Origin: Sweltsa coloradensis
Lineage: Eukaryota; Arthropoda; Insecta; Plecoptera; Chloroperlidae
Length of the DNA stretch: 64,000 nt
Reading direction: 5' to 3'
Assembly (NCBI GenBank): GCA_024449915.1
Contig: JAMZAV010000106.1
Location: forward strand, 372,001-436,000
Both the position numbers and the translations under genes were made by a program. Shown here in pieces: positions 12,235-23,926 of this stretch. How positions within the stretch are numbered: position 1 is the first letter of the stretch; each line of letters opens with the position of its first letter. Under the pieces are notes generated by a model. The model was not told the origin of the DNA and made no database searches. It was given only the letters and a program-made list of their open reading frames with translations.

Positions 12235-15200
12235 AGCGAGATAATAGGACCGACCACACTTCGGCACCCCTCCCATTGTGGTCCCTATGGTAATTGCGAT
12301 TATTTAATATACAAGGTATCTCGAAAGTAAATCCATTATTCAAGCGGAGAGGCCTCTTCACCCTGCTTAGCAGATAACCAGATTAGTGGATAATCACTCT
12401 CATAAATAATTGTATTACCACGTTGCACTGGGCTGCTGTTGATCGGTATCTTATTTCAATATTCTGCTCGTTAGTGTTCTTAGTGCTGACGGTGAGAGGA
12501 TAATATATGGAGCTAGAATAAATACTTTTATCGAAAAACGGCAGAAGTGAGCGCGTCCGTTGACTTTATTCGTATCTTTTTACGTGTTTGTTTTGTTAAA
12601 TATTGTCAATTATTGTTATTTTGTTCAGTTATTTGTAGACGATACATGTATACGAGAATACATATATTTGTGAAAGCTTTAAAAAATGTTTGCCTATGAT
12701 GAGTTACGACTGGTAAACTGAATAAAAATCTCCAGTGCCAATTTAACATAATATGTTTGAAGTTAATTTATGAACAAAATGTGTAGTTTGGTTGTAAAGT
12801 TTACTAACCTGAGTCAAGTAACTGACTACGTGAATTTCTATGCGAGATATCTTCACAGAGAGCCGTCTTGAAACTTGATGAAATCTTTATTGGAGAGAAT
12901 AAAAGCTGGAAGAAAATACTCTTGGCGTGAAGTTATACTCCTCCCAACGAGTTAATGCTCTCCGGGAGTCTTTAGAGGTGGAAGATGATGGCCGGAGATG
13001 AACTGAGGGGCGATAAGATGAAGAATCCCCCACCTTCTTGGTGATATGCAGTATTATGCACGCAAAAACTATGATGGAAGTGTGGGTTTTGAGTTTAGCC
13101 AGACATTTTCAAAGGTATGTAAAGGCGGGCGTAGACACTGTAAGGTGGAGTGGAGGTACTCACAGAGAGAAAAGGAGTCGTTAGCAACGTATGTGGGTTA
13201 TCCGTCGAAAGTTTAAGCACTTTGGACAAATGTGGAAGTACTTGAAAGAGTGATTAAAAGAGATGGATATAATATAGTTTTAATGGCAGGGAGTGTTAAC
13301 TTATGTCGAAACACGAAGACATGCTTTAGAGTTAATTAAATAGAAAACGGATTTCAAATACAGTAATGGATTGCAGATATTAAGTAGGTCTACTTTAAGA
13401 AAACAATTAAGATAAATATTTCATCCCACTCCACAGATTAAAACATTCTGATGGTTACTAATATCACTCCAAGTGGATTATCTCCAGAAATGTTGCAGGT
13501 TAAAATAAACTTAAGGATGTTTTAATGCAATTTAAAACGTTACACAATATTCTGATTACAGTTTAGAGAGCTAGGCATTTAAAAAAATGAAGTATGAGAT
13601 AATGTATACTTATGTAATATAAATCAATGCACAAAGTACCCTGAGTCAATAATATAGCAATAGTAGGTAAAATAAAATAGTGGCATAGTAAAAGTAACAT
13701 TGAAAATGATTACCACACGTTACAGTAAGATTATTGTTTACTCTTCTGAAAGAAAACATTCACCTTGTTTCAAATTATCATTATGAAAATGTAGTTATCA
13801 CTATTAGTAATTATATTAATATTTTTTTTGGGGGGGAGTGTGGGGCGTGGTTACATCATACATTAATTTTGTGCATTTTGTCATCAAACACGGTGATTCC
13901 TCTTAAACTGTGCGAAATTGATTAACGTACTGCCTCGTGAGCAGCTTTACTTAACTGCGAGCTTAGAATCAGCTGGAACCTTTTCTCTTTTGAACAATCA
14001 GGTCAAACTTGTTCTCTTGGTACATGTAACGAACACATTGTCCCGACTAAATGCAACGTGTGCCACTCTTCAGATCTCTCTCTACTGTATCACATTCAGA
14101 GTTGTGTATGCATGACCAAGTACGAGCATGGGATATCCGGTCTCGGTACCCTCTGCGATAGACTTTTTGTTCGCGCCCATGTTCTTAGTTCGTAGTATAA
14201 TTTAGATTTGTATATTTCGCTTCATGTCTCTTATTCATCTCGTACTAGTCTTGTTGATTCACCCTGTGTTTCCCCTCTTTCCCCTACTTTAACTAGTTTC
14301 TCGTTATCTGCTCTCTTGCCCTGATATTATCTCAGTAGTTGTCCGTTCACCTACCTAGGCATCAGTCGGTCGTTCATCCGCCAAGAGGCAGGTCTTTTCT
14401 TTGTATGTTTCTATTTCTCAGTTCAGTTCAGTGCAAACCAGTGTTTATCAGTCAGTCAGTTCTCCATATTTAGTCTCATTCACAAATTCAAGTTTAAAGT
14501 ATAAACGCTCCAGTGCTACAAGCCTTGTTGTTCTCCGTCGCTGCGCTCTCTTCTACGCCTGTCTTCGAGTTGTTCCCGTCTGTGCTGTTCTGGCTCAACA
14601 TCTTGTGCAGGTATTTCCTTTTTCCTATCTTATTCTTGTAAACTCGAGTTTCTTTCATCTTTTCTCTATTCCTGCGGTGGGCACACCCATTCTAGTCCAC
14701 TTTGCCGCCCTTTACTTGCCACACCATTTTTTACAAGCCCACACTGCAATCAGGTTAAGTTTAGTGCAATTTATTAATTTCTCTCTACAAATTACAGTCC
14801 ACTATCAACCTCAGGCCTCGGCCCTAACACTTTTTTTTTAAGTTTGATTTTCTTTTAGTGCATTTATTTGTGATACAATACAAGATAAGCTTTTATCTAA
14901 CATGTCGCAATGTTACAACCACATACACTGAGGGTTAATGCAACAAATTAAGAAAACCAGGTGAAACAATTTCGAGTCAGGTTCTGGCTACCTCGTTGAG
15001 TTCTGGCCACCCCTCCTGTTCTTTTGATCTACACTTTGTTGCCTCGAACTTGACGCGAGCGGTCCCCACCCAGATTATCCCGCAGGAGCCTATTTTCCCG
15101 TCATATTACGGGACTTCCGGTTACAGCCGTGAAATTTGACACACTTTCCACCCCCTAAGATTTCGCCCCTATTATAACCACTAGGGTGGAAGCAGCCACC

Positions 15201-15494
15201 CCTATCATCCGCTTTACGGATCTGACCTAATCGATTTTCGTTTATATATGTTGATATGAAAATGCAAAGGTTATTTATGTTCGTTTAGTAAAACGTACAC
15301 CCCAGTGGGTTAGGACCTTTTTTCAGCTGCTCACTTTTCACAAGTCAACTGCGATATCCTATCTATTTAAACCCTTTTACTAAGTTAAATGTTCTTGCTC
15401 TACAAGAAACGTGAATGATGGTCGTGTTGATCTTAATAGATTTTTTAATGTTGTCAACATTTGATATAACCAACCGAAGCTGCTACTCGTAATG
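12235..15494. other. Unique sequence, no gene recognised
   Basis: The interval 12,280-12,460 has the mixed composition and homeodomain-type AATTA/ATTA words often seen in conserved enhancers. A 146-codon plus-strand frame at 14,401-14,841 is dominated by Ser, Val, Leu and aromatic residues, and no domain was recognised. Confidence 0.5.
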
Positions 15495-15525
15495 CCCCCT
15501 TCCCCTTCCCCTTCCCCTTCCCCTT
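15495..15525. repeat. (CCCCTT)5 hexanucleotide repeat
   Basis: Five consecutive CCCCTT units. The minus strand reads (AAGGGG)n, with five runs of four G separated by AA, a pattern able to form a G-quadruplex. It differs from the common animal telomere repeat TTAGGG. Confidence 0.85.
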
Positions 15526-16144
15526 AATTAAGATTTAATTGTTGACTCTGTCGGAGTAAACATTATGAACCTTCGCTATGTCCCACTTGTTCATTTCGTT
15601 ATTTACTTAAAAACTGAAACTGCTCCAAGTCCCAATTCAAATTTGTGATGGTATTTACTTGTATACACAACAATTTTATTTTTTCTAGGCCCAAGAGTGA
15701 GATCGCTGCAGTGAAAGTATGCGAAACCACATTTTGTTTTTGCAATTTGCTCCCCTATATGAATAAGTCCCTGTCTTTGCACATACATCAATTCATAACT
15801 CCTACCCTACTACCCTAGTGTTTGATTAACACTTAAAAAAGAACAGTTTTGTCTTAATTTTTTTATTATATATATTAGTGAAAGGTCCGAATATTGTTAA
15901 TGGAAGGAATTTAAGATTTTTTCTTGAGGGTCTCTTGTGCTCGTGTAGCGTGAAGTTTTGTGTTGTTCTGTATGTCTTGAAGATTCTTCAACGAGTGCAA
16001 CACATCGTGGTTCCATATAATTTTAAATAGGGTGCCGTAAGTTGAACATTGTGCTGACCTTCCCAAGGTTCTACCGTATCATCTATCTGTCGGGTAGGAC
16101 CTACTAAAATTTTAAATTGTTACAGTGATAATTAAACCTGTTAC
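15526..16144. other. Unique sequence, no gene recognised
   Basis: No repeat family or gene was recognised. The longest frame (15,603-15,791, minus) has 62 codons and no motif. Confidence 0.5.
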
Positions 16145-17400
16145 ATGGTGGCTATCTCCTTCAGGTATACTAGGTATGATGGAGTTATGCGTTATGACAA
16201 TAGGGATATTCCACTTCCGCCAAATACTGTACGAATAGATTTTTTAGAAGAAGTATTTCGTCCGATTACAAATATTACTTTGTTTTTCTGTGAAATAATA
16301 ATCCAGTGATTTATAGCCGTTTAAAAGCAGCACTTTTTTAAAGCGGCAAAAAAAGACTGTGACGTCAGAACTGTGTTGATCCAACGCCGTCTGGATAAAC
16401 ATACATCCAGACCAAAGATGTTGGAATAGTATTATAGTAGGATCGAGATATACATCAAGACGGCGGTGTTTTTAAACAAAGCAGCGCCTAGCTTAGCCTA
16501 CAGTAATGTAAACAGATGGCGGACATTTTACATTTAACGCCTAGCCAGAAAAACGAGAAAAGTTGACATTGCAATCAAAAAACAAAACTGAAACAGTCCT
16601 AGGTCTAGGCCTAGACTTAGAAAATTATTTATAATACAACAGTCTAGGCCAATCGTTCCTGTAGGATATAGGCATTGGTATGTGAATACTAAAATTACTC
16701 ACTTGACAAGCCCTTGGCTTAGCTTGCCAACCCTAACCTGCACGTTCATGTTCTGACACATCATCCCGCACAAAAACCTTACTTTGATGACTAATTAAAG
16801 CCTATTGTAGATAAAGAATACCATGATAGTCCTAGGCTATGCAAAAACTCAAGACAAAATGCTCGTTATTCTTTATCACAATGATCTCGCGAAATCTCCT
16901 GTCACACACGAAAAAAGAAAAACAAAAGACGGTGAAAATGTACATCCCTGTGGAGTTGTTTGTGTTGAGCGGATGGCCGAGCACCGCCGTCTGTATGTAA
17001 ATATGTACAAATATACGTACATTTAGTTTCCAATTGGCCTTGACTCCACACAGTTATGACGTAGTACCGTCCAAAGATGGCGCACGCTCGTTTTTGGCGC
17101 GCAAACTGGGGGACCCATTTAATTCTTGTTTTAAATTACTCAAAAAACATTTTTTTTAATAAAAAAAGTGCAGTGACTATTAAGACATGAATAAGAATTA
17201 AAATAAAATATAAAATATTAAGTGGAATATTCCCTATTGTGAAGGGATGCCCTGGGGTTGTTTAAGGGGACTTAATCCCTTGCATTCTCATTATTGACTG
17301 GAGGATCACCTAGTTAAAAACTTCTGTCAGGATAGCCGGTCACGACGGGATTCGAACCCGGGACCTCCCAAATCAGAGTTAAGCTGTCGGTAGGTGGTTT
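16145..17400 (-). repeat. tRNA-derived SINE, copy 1, split by an insertion
   Basis: The element is in two pieces, 16,145-16,197 and 17,240-17,400. The right piece carries the tRNA-like head on the minus strand with a perfect B box, GGTTCGAATCC in reverse complement, at about 17,350, and the shared body block 'ggggacttaatccctt'. The left piece holds the SINE 3' part, 'tccttcaggtatac.taggtat'. In copy 2 (17.9-18.1 kb) these two pieces are contiguous, so the 1,042 bp between them is a later insertion. Confidence 0.7.
16198..17239. mobile_element. 1,042-bp TIR element inserted in a SINE
   Basis: The ends are inverted repeats: CAATAGGGATATTCCACTT at 16,198-16,216, and the complement of CAATAGGGAATATTCCACTT at 17,220-17,239, differing by one inserted A. 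TGA flanks the element on both sides (16,195-16,197 and 17,240-17,242) while the uninterrupted SINE shows one TGA, so a 3-bp target-site duplication is supported. The longest internal frame is 67 codons with no transposase motif, so it is non-autonomous. The interior repeats the word CGCCGTCT in both orientations and has an AGGCCTAG patch. A 3-bp duplication is known for Harbinger and some CACTA elements, but the ends do not match the CACTA signature, so the superfamily is open. Confidence 0.7.
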
Positions 17401-17899
17401 CTAAAGTGTAATATTTTCCCTACCTAAACCTCTTGGCAACATCCATCAAACCCTCCTGTGATGTGTGAATGTGCAGTGAGTGTTATCGCGATCGGCACTT
17501 GTCCTCGATGAGTTAGGTTTAATCGTCTGATACGACTGAGCTAATTATAATTCACAAGTCTTCGTTGAGAGAGAGTACCAAAATAACACACGGTCACAAT
17601 CCTCTGAAACGTCTGATGAATCACGTCTTGAAATAATTCATCTCTTAGCTTGGTGAAATATTAAGCTTCAAATGTTGAAGGAAGGTGAAACTACAGAATG
17701 TTTGAAAAAAATAATTGAGAAGTTGTGTGGTGGCTAATTCGCTGTTTTTTTTATTCGTAATTTTAAGGCTTGATCGCGGAAAGACAGTCCGAGAGAAAAT
17801 CGAGATGAAAGATATATCTGCGCATACATACACAGAGAGAAGGCTATTTACTAACTGTAACGAATTTATTACATTTCTCGTGAGAAAGCTGCCCAGGGT
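17401..17899. other. Unique sequence between SINE copies
   Basis: No gene was recognised. Two 64-118-codon frames overlap on opposite strands, and one runs into SINE copy 2. Confidence 0.5.
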
Positions 17900-18085
17900 G
17901 CAATGGTAGCCCCTCTTCAGGTATCTTACTAGGTATATTGAAGTTAGGACTGTTGTGAAGGGATGTCCGAGAGCTATAAGGGGACTCAATCCCTTGTACA
18001 CCGCGCATTCGACGGGATTTTAATCCGGAACCTCCCGAATCTGAGTCGCGCACTCAACGCTCGAGCCAATACTGTCGGTCGAACG
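17900..18085 (-). repeat. tRNA-derived SINE, copy 2
   Basis: The body is contiguous: 'ggtagcccctcttcaggtat' at the 3' side, 'tgtgaagggatgtccgagag', 'ggggactcaatcccttg', then a degenerate B box with changes in the TTCGA loop at about 18,015, the 'acctcccgaatctgagtc' block and the A-box side. It serves as the uninterrupted reference for copy 1. Its tRNA head is probably no longer a good Pol III promoter. Confidence 0.65.
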
Positions 18086-18206
18086 AAAACGACAACAATA
18101 CATGTTCAATACTTTTGGTTGCTTATGTGTTGACTACATTCTGTGCTTGGTAAAGAATTGTTAATACCTCAGTCAGGTGTGTGACTTAAACAGGTTTGGA
18201 TTGTTG

Positions 18207-18290
18207 GCTACGGAGCCAGCACTGGTCTATGTTTTAATATGGTCTGGATTCAAGTCTCAGTCGTGACGGAAGATTTAATATTTATTTATT
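18207..18290 (+). repeat. tRNA-like SINE head, degenerate
   Basis: A 'ggctacggagcc' A-box-like word is followed about 45 bp later by a B-box-like 'ggattcaagtctc'. The orientation is opposite to the neighbouring SINE copies. Too degenerate to assign an amino acid. Confidence 0.3.
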
Positions 18291-18309
18291 TTAATCATAT
18301 TTAATTAAT

Positions 18310-18535
18310 GAAACCTGTCCCAGGGACAGTATGCTCCTCTCCTAAGACAACACGTAAGGAACGAATGTTCAGGGCCGATTTTCGATAGTGCTCAATGACA
18401 ATATTTACGTTTTGACTAAAGTGATCTTGGAAACCTATCAGCTAGAATTCCTGGTGACTAGATTTGAACCTGTGACCTCCCGAATTAGAATATCGCGAAC
18501 TTCAACGTTAGCTACTCTTTCCAATATTTTGACTA
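18310..18535 (-). repeat. tRNA-derived SINE, copy 3
   Basis: It shares with copy 2 the 3' words 'gaaacctg.cccaggg' and 'ctcctctcc', a middle 'gaatgttcaggg', then 'gatttgaacctgtgacctcc' carrying a recognisable but mutated B box at about 18,468, and 'cgaattagaatatcgcgaac'. A 200-codon plus-strand frame (18,388-18,990) runs through this SINE and the following unique DNA, which argues against it being a gene. Confidence 0.55.
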
Positions 18536-19423
18536 TGCATACTGAGTCAATATATCCGAAGTATTTAATTTCAATTTATCTAGCTTGTCCATTCGTAAAA
18601 AAAAGAGAAATGTTGCGCTTTCTTGCTACAAAAAGCAAGCCTTCCTTCCAACTCCCACTCCTTTCTTCTCCAGTAACGTATTTTCAACTAGGCATTGAAG
18701 CGAACGCATTCCAACGTTTTCCTTTGCGAGATTGTGGAAATTATTCATTATTTCGTAGAGATATTGCTTTTTTCGGAGCATCGATTTCGATAATTGTGAT
18801 CGTCGTAGCGTTCCTTAATATCGCATCTTACTGGGTAAACAAGTGTAGGCGTCGCAGCTGTCTGGGCTATTTGCATATCGAGTTCCTGGGGATTCCTGCG
18901 CCCCTGATCTCTGAGGACGGGCCTCGGCTTGCTCTTCTCCACCCTTCCCTGGCTTGCGGGCTGGCCACGGGAGGTGGGAGTAATAATTAACTACCCACCT
19001 TGCCTGCTTAGTGACCACCTTTCACACGCCTCTCTTGAAGAGCTGGCTGGCGTGCATTCACTCTAATTGATTATGCACACCATCGACCGTAAGGAAATCA
19101 AGTGTATACTATACCCATCCCTTGATTTACTTCTGTCAAGGGTGAACATTTAAGTATACTTTTTTTAAATGAATATGTCACAGCAACACTTAAAATGTGT
19201 GAATGTTAATGGGTCAAATAAACATTATTTTAAAAGATGGTGATACATTAAAAGAGAAACCCAAATTCAAAAAAGTCTACCAAACTTCAACTCAACTTCG
19301 AAAATTCATTGTTATAGGGCGTTTAATTAATAAATCCCCCCTCGTTGATTCTTGTAACTGCTCCTCGAATTGCTGTTCACACCAACGAAAAAGTAACAAA
19401 CATTCTAGCAATTGGCGTCTCGT
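18536..19423. other. Unique sequence with an octamer-bearing island
   Basis: The GC-richer interval 18,830-19,010 contains ATTTGCAT (18,869-18,876), the complement of the POU octamer, and is free of repeats. This is compatible with an enhancer but unproven. No gene was recognised. Confidence 0.4.
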
Positions 19424-19512
19424 GATTTAGAAGGTCTACTTGTTCTCTAGTGTAGACAGACGTCACTTGATTTAGGACGTCTACTTGTTCTCTACTGTAG
19501 ACAGATCGTTTC
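19424..19512. repeat. Two tandem 45-bp units forming hairpins
   Basis: The 'gatttag' starts lie at 19,424 and 19,469, giving a 45-bp period. Each unit carries GTCTAC and GTAGAC about 12 bp apart, so each can fold into a small hairpin around 'ttgttctct'. There are two copies with a few differences. Confidence 0.7.
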
Positions 19513-20639
19513 TCCGCCCTCCTCCACATGTACCTCATCTTGTGAGCGGAGACTTGCATCCGTCGCCACGCCCTCCCGGCAGCAGCACTGTAGCTATCCG
19601 TCTTGCGAGTACTATGTGCAGCCCTGCCTTCGTACCGCCTATACGTCGTAGGGCGCCTCTATCTTGTTTCCCTATGCACGACACGAGGTATTACATTTCT
19701 ATCTTATAACTAGATATTAGCGCAGTTACAACATAAGTATGGATCGATCAATTCTGTATCTACAGATACCAAAATTTAATCGTCCCCCAAACACCGTAAT
19801 TAGTATCAATTGTACATGCTAACACGAAATTTGCATTATTATTATTGATGTTTATAGAAAGTGCGGGATTGCGAAGTTTTATAATCAAATGCGATGTAGT
19901 TTGTATGAAGCACAAAAAAGGCCTATCAATCTTGGTGTAATAGTCCCCGTCTATGACTAAGGGAAAAAAATACTTATAACGCGTTTAAGCATCCATGTAA
20001 CGTAAAATGTAAATTTTCACGGATCTCTACATATTATGCATGGAAACTTGGCTGTTGCGTCTAGTACCGTACACGGTAATTTACAGTCAAGCCAGTGGTT
20101 CCGTGCTGGTAGATAATTGGTCTGCCCTGAAATGAGTGGCCTCTGCTGTGTGCCGCATAGTATGTTAGGTGTACTGGGTTGTTGATTGTGCAGGTAGATT
20201 GATATGTATGCAGTCCTAGAATAGATCGCACCGTGGTCTGGGTCATGCAGCTGTGTACAGTATGTGCTGTGCTAAACTATAGGACAGGCAGAGATTAGTC
20301 TTAGTAGGGAGAAACATTTCCCCTCGTTTACCCCCACTCTTGTTCACTTAAGCACTGGTGAATCAAGCCAGACAATGACACAATTAACAAGGTTTGTGCT
20401 CAGGTAATCCCACAAAGACTCGACCATATAATCTCCATAAATTCCACGTGACAATTATCAGTGGGACATTTAATTTCGACTCTTATTAATCAGCCATTGT
20501 ATTTTGACGCAACACTTTGTAATATGGTGGTTTTGACATAAGGGATTAGATTTGTGTGATTATTATAATTATTCGGCAAAAGGTATTTATCTTTTTATCT
20601 TAGCGCCGCTGCACGAGTGCGGTCAGTCTGGTCTGGGCT
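19513..20639. other. Unique sequence, enhancer-like composition near 20.4 kb
   Basis: No gene was recognised. The interval 20,380-20,560 is repeat-free and holds CACGTG, CATTGT and TAATCAG words. Part of 20,270-20,340 looks like a degraded inverted copy of the block duplicated at 20.65 and 20.83 kb. Confidence 0.4.
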
Positions 20640-20894
20640 CTGTGGTGGGGGTAGCAGTTTGTTTATACCTGGGCTGGGACTAATCTCTGCATAGCCTCCA
20701 GTTTAGGTGTGTAAGTGTGTTTTTAATACAGCTGTTTGTACAGTGTGCCATGTGCCGTGACGGCAGTGTTTACAGTGTACCTTCTACCTTGAAGGCAGTG
20801 TACAGTGTGCCGGGTCTGTAAGGCTAGGCTTTGTGGTGGGGATAGAAGTTCGTTTATACCTGCGACTTATCTTTGCCTGTCCTCCACTTTCGGT
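20640..20894 (+). repeat. Local duplication of a ~65-bp block
   Basis: The block beginning 'tgtggtggggnta' and ending 'cctcca' occurs at about 20,640-20,702 and again at about 20,831-20,885. Both copies carry 'gtttatacct' and 'ctttgc/ctctgc'. The DNA between is rich in the word CAGTGTGCC. The right copy abuts the MITE at 20,900. Confidence 0.5.
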
Positions 20895-20899
20895 AGTGT

Positions 20900-21082
20900 A
20901 AAAGGGGTATTACACTGGGGTCGCCGCCAACTGGTTACAGTTGTTGGTTGTTTTTTAATGGCACTGAGCATTCGCAAATTTGTTCTGCTCACTTTAGAAC
21001 GAATGTGCGCATGCTTAGTACCATAAAAACCCAAACAAAAACTGTAACCAGTTGGCGGTGACCCTATGGTAATACCCCTTTT
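20900..21082. mobile_element. 183-bp MITE with 42-bp terminal inverted repeats
   Basis: Left end 20,900-20,941 and right end 21,041-21,082 are inverted repeats matching at about 38 of 42 positions. They start AAAAGGGGTATTAC and share CCGCCAACTGGTTACAGT. AGTGT flanks both sides (20,895-20,899 and 21,083-21,087), a likely 5-bp target-site duplication. It is too short to encode a transposase. A 5-bp duplication is known for Transib, but the ends do not start with that family's signature, so the superfamily is open. Confidence 0.75.
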
Positions 21083-21087
21083 AGTGT

Positions 21088-23460
21088 GCATGCTTGCAAT
21101 TCTGCTGTGTATATCGGGTGTGCCTTGAACGGAGTGTACGGTGTGCCAGCAATGTACATTGTACAGTGTACAATACAGGGCCGGGTCGGATGTATAATTG
21201 TCTCAACATGGCACCGCCCCCACCACCGCATTAGAACAAGAGCGTCGCTCCTCGCAAGCCACGTTCAACTCTACAGGAAATGTGTTTCTAATTACAGCCA
21301 CTTGCTATAACAATGTCTCCACTCTCCTCGTTCATAATCGTTAGATGGTCGCGAGAAACCGCGGACCTAGACAAATTAATCTGACAGATATTGTCCGACC
21401 GACGCGATTGAAATGTGCTGCGCGACGACCGTCTTATATAAGCAAGTAGCTACATAGGGTTCGGCATCGGAGATCGATTCACATGCGTGCGGCTGCATTG
21501 TTTTTCTTCCATATGGAGTCCACTTCTGATTTCAACGAGTTTTCGTTCTCTTTCAAATAAAAGGCACATCGTATGGATCCTGCTAAACCATCAAGCGAGT
21601 CCTATTCAACCAAGCATGGTCGTGTCAAGGCGATTCCCCTCCCTAAGCCGTAATGCATCCAGCCCTGCGAGTATAGAAGATTTTCTCTCACGTTGACATC
21701 GGATTACTTTCGTGACACAAACATTCTTTTGTGAATACATACTTAAATGGTAAATACATATGAATTCAGAGTCTGCCTACTCAGTTACCAAAAATAGTTT
21801 TCTGTGTCATCATTTACCAAAAGCGGATTAACATCGCCACATGATTATAATACAAAATAACACCACCAAATAGTATTAGGAGGAAATGAAAGCATACTTT
21901 ACTATTTCCTATCATAATTACACCTTTATCTTCAGTGTTCACCGACTTCCACTCTATAGCTCACTGGTAATTCTTTGGAACTGTTAAATAAAATACACGC
22001 TGAAACCAAAACCACAAATTGAAATTATTTTCTGTTTATCAAACTTTGCAAATGTTTTTCCCACGTTTAAACTAACGGCAACAGAACTGGGGTGTCTGTT
22101 AGAAGTGTGAATTTTATAATTACTTATTGTTATTTTACTGTTTTGCAATAGAAGCAGCGCGAAGAGAAAATAAAATCAAATTACACCACCATTTACATTT
22201 AAAAACTAAATTTATGAAAAATTCGAACCATTTATTGACACCTATACCAAAAGAACGTCAATGAGTAATTAAAGACCAATTTTAAAGTATAAGCAAAACC
22301 TTTGCCCGAACAGGTTGAGCCTTCTGCATTGAGAACAGGGATGGTTCGAAATGCCCAACAAGCCACGCGCTCCTAGTGTTACATTATCTTGCAGACGGGG
22401 AGTGGAAGCTCGTATTTGATCGTAATTGTATTCGAGATCGTGCACATATCCCTTGATAGCTCGGATAGCTCGACGCAAATGAATCGCAATGGTTTCTGAG
22501 TGGCTGTATTTAGTGGGATTCGTGCAGTGTTAAGCTTCTCGAAGGTTACTGGTTAACTAATCGTTATTATAGGCTTAGAACTCGCGTGGAATTCTACAGT
22601 CTAGTTCAAATATCAGCGTTCTTGAAAGTGTCTAGTCTGTTGCAGGAGATCTCTGCGGTTCTAGGACCCCGCCCTGTTTACCCCCACTCTTCACCTCTCT
22701 GGCATGTAAGACAGCTCGTCAAGGTGACAGGTGGGGTAGTGGGGGTAAGATGGGAGGGGCTTGATTGCCGGAGATTTCTTGCAATGGACTTTACGTTATG
22801 CTATTCTCGTTTTAAAGGATTTATCTTATAAAAATTAATACGAAATGGGTACTAGTTTTTGTGACAGTTCTCTAAAATGTTTGCACTTGCAACTTCTTTA
22901 AACTTAAAAAAGTATAGTTTTTGTAGGTGCACCTCAAATGTTTGTAGTGACGTTTCATCTAGAACTTTCCATTTAGTGAATCTATTTGTTTAGCATGCAC
23001 GCAACTGATCGACCTAACTGATTCAAAATCTTTCGAAAATCATCTATTTCATATTATATCACCTTGATTTCATAGGGAGACTATACGTCGGAGAGCTAAT
23101 ATTGAGTCACCTAGAACCCACTGCACTATTTTTTAATGAAACTGACTGTACATCTAGTCTAAATAAATTTTAACTTTAAATTGTGAATATAGTTTTCATA
23201 TTATATATTGTACATCTGACAAATTCAGAGCAGAGTTAAGCAAAAGTAGGTGAAGCAAATGACGAAGTCTTCGAGGCAAGTGTACACCAACGACCAACCA
23301 TAAATCAACGTGTTAAGTTGTACCTTCTACACCCAGCCCTTGTTTATTACGGGTAGGGACAAGATGGCCGTCATAGTATCAAAAAATTATGTTAGATTCT
23401 ACTTGTTCAGAATCGCACATAATGATTTTTTTTATCCCAATTTCATTTTCTAATTCTGCA
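21088..23460. other. Unique sequence with one TATA-like element
   Basis: A strong TATA-like word TATATAAG lies at 21,435-21,442 in a GC-richer patch. Its plus-strand frame downstream (21,487-21,696, 69 codons) is not recognisable. A promoter is possible but weakly supported. The rest to 23,460 shows no gene. Confidence 0.4.
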
Positions 23461-23693
23461 TTTTGGAAGCTATAAATTAAAAATTGTCTGGACCGGCACC
23501 TCCACCAAAACCTTGTAAATCCTAAATCAGCACCTCCACTATCCATTCCAAATTTGATTATATTATATAGTTTCACCCGAAAATCGGGTACCTTTTTTGA
23601 CTGTGGTTGTCCCAAAAAAAAATCGACCCTAACATGAAATTTCGCGTTCCCGCACATATATATTTATAGTGAGAATGGTATTATACTGGATCG
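23461..23693 (-). repeat. Dispersed repeat family A, copy 3 (tandem unit 1)
   Basis: The core GGACCGGCACCTCCACCA is at 23,490-23,507. A degenerate second core sits about 34 bp further at 23,528-23,540. Then follow 'cacccgaaaatcgggtacc' and 'catgaaatttcgcg'. The unit repeats immediately downstream with a 233-bp period. Confidence 0.7.
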
Positions 23694-23926
23694 TTTTGGA
23701 AACTATAAATTTATATTGTCTGGACCGGCACCTCCACCAAAATGCTTGTAAATCCTTGATCAGCACCTCTACTATTCCTTACAAATTTGATTATATTTTA
23801 TTATGGATTTACCTGAAAATCGAGTTCCTTTTTTGACTGTCTGGTCGGCCCAAAAATACCCGCCCAAACTTGAAATTTCGGGTACCCGCGCGCACATATT
23901 TATATTGTGAATTGTATTATACTGGA
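23694..23926 (-). repeat. Dispersed repeat family A, copy 4 (tandem unit 2)
   Basis: This repeats the preceding 233 bp: it starts at the same 'ttttggaarctataaa' word, has a core at 23,722-23,739 and a degenerate second core about 35 bp away at 23,761-23,773, and ends in 'attatactggatcg' like the first unit. Copies 3 and 4 have drifted, so the duplication is not very recent. Confidence 0.7.

Noticed and set aside
14401..14841. 146-codon plus-strand frame
   Set aside because: Ser/Val/Leu/aromatic-rich, with no motif, no splice context and no codon pattern that sets it apart.
18388..18990. Longest open frame, 200 codons, plus strand
   Set aside because: Its first quarter lies across SINE copy 3 in antisense. 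The remainder has no recognisable domain and overlaps minus-strand frames. Length alone is not enough.
21435..21442. TATATAAG as a gene promoter
   Set aside because: A good TATA word in a GC-richer patch, but no recognisable transcript or frame follows. Mentioned only in the region note.
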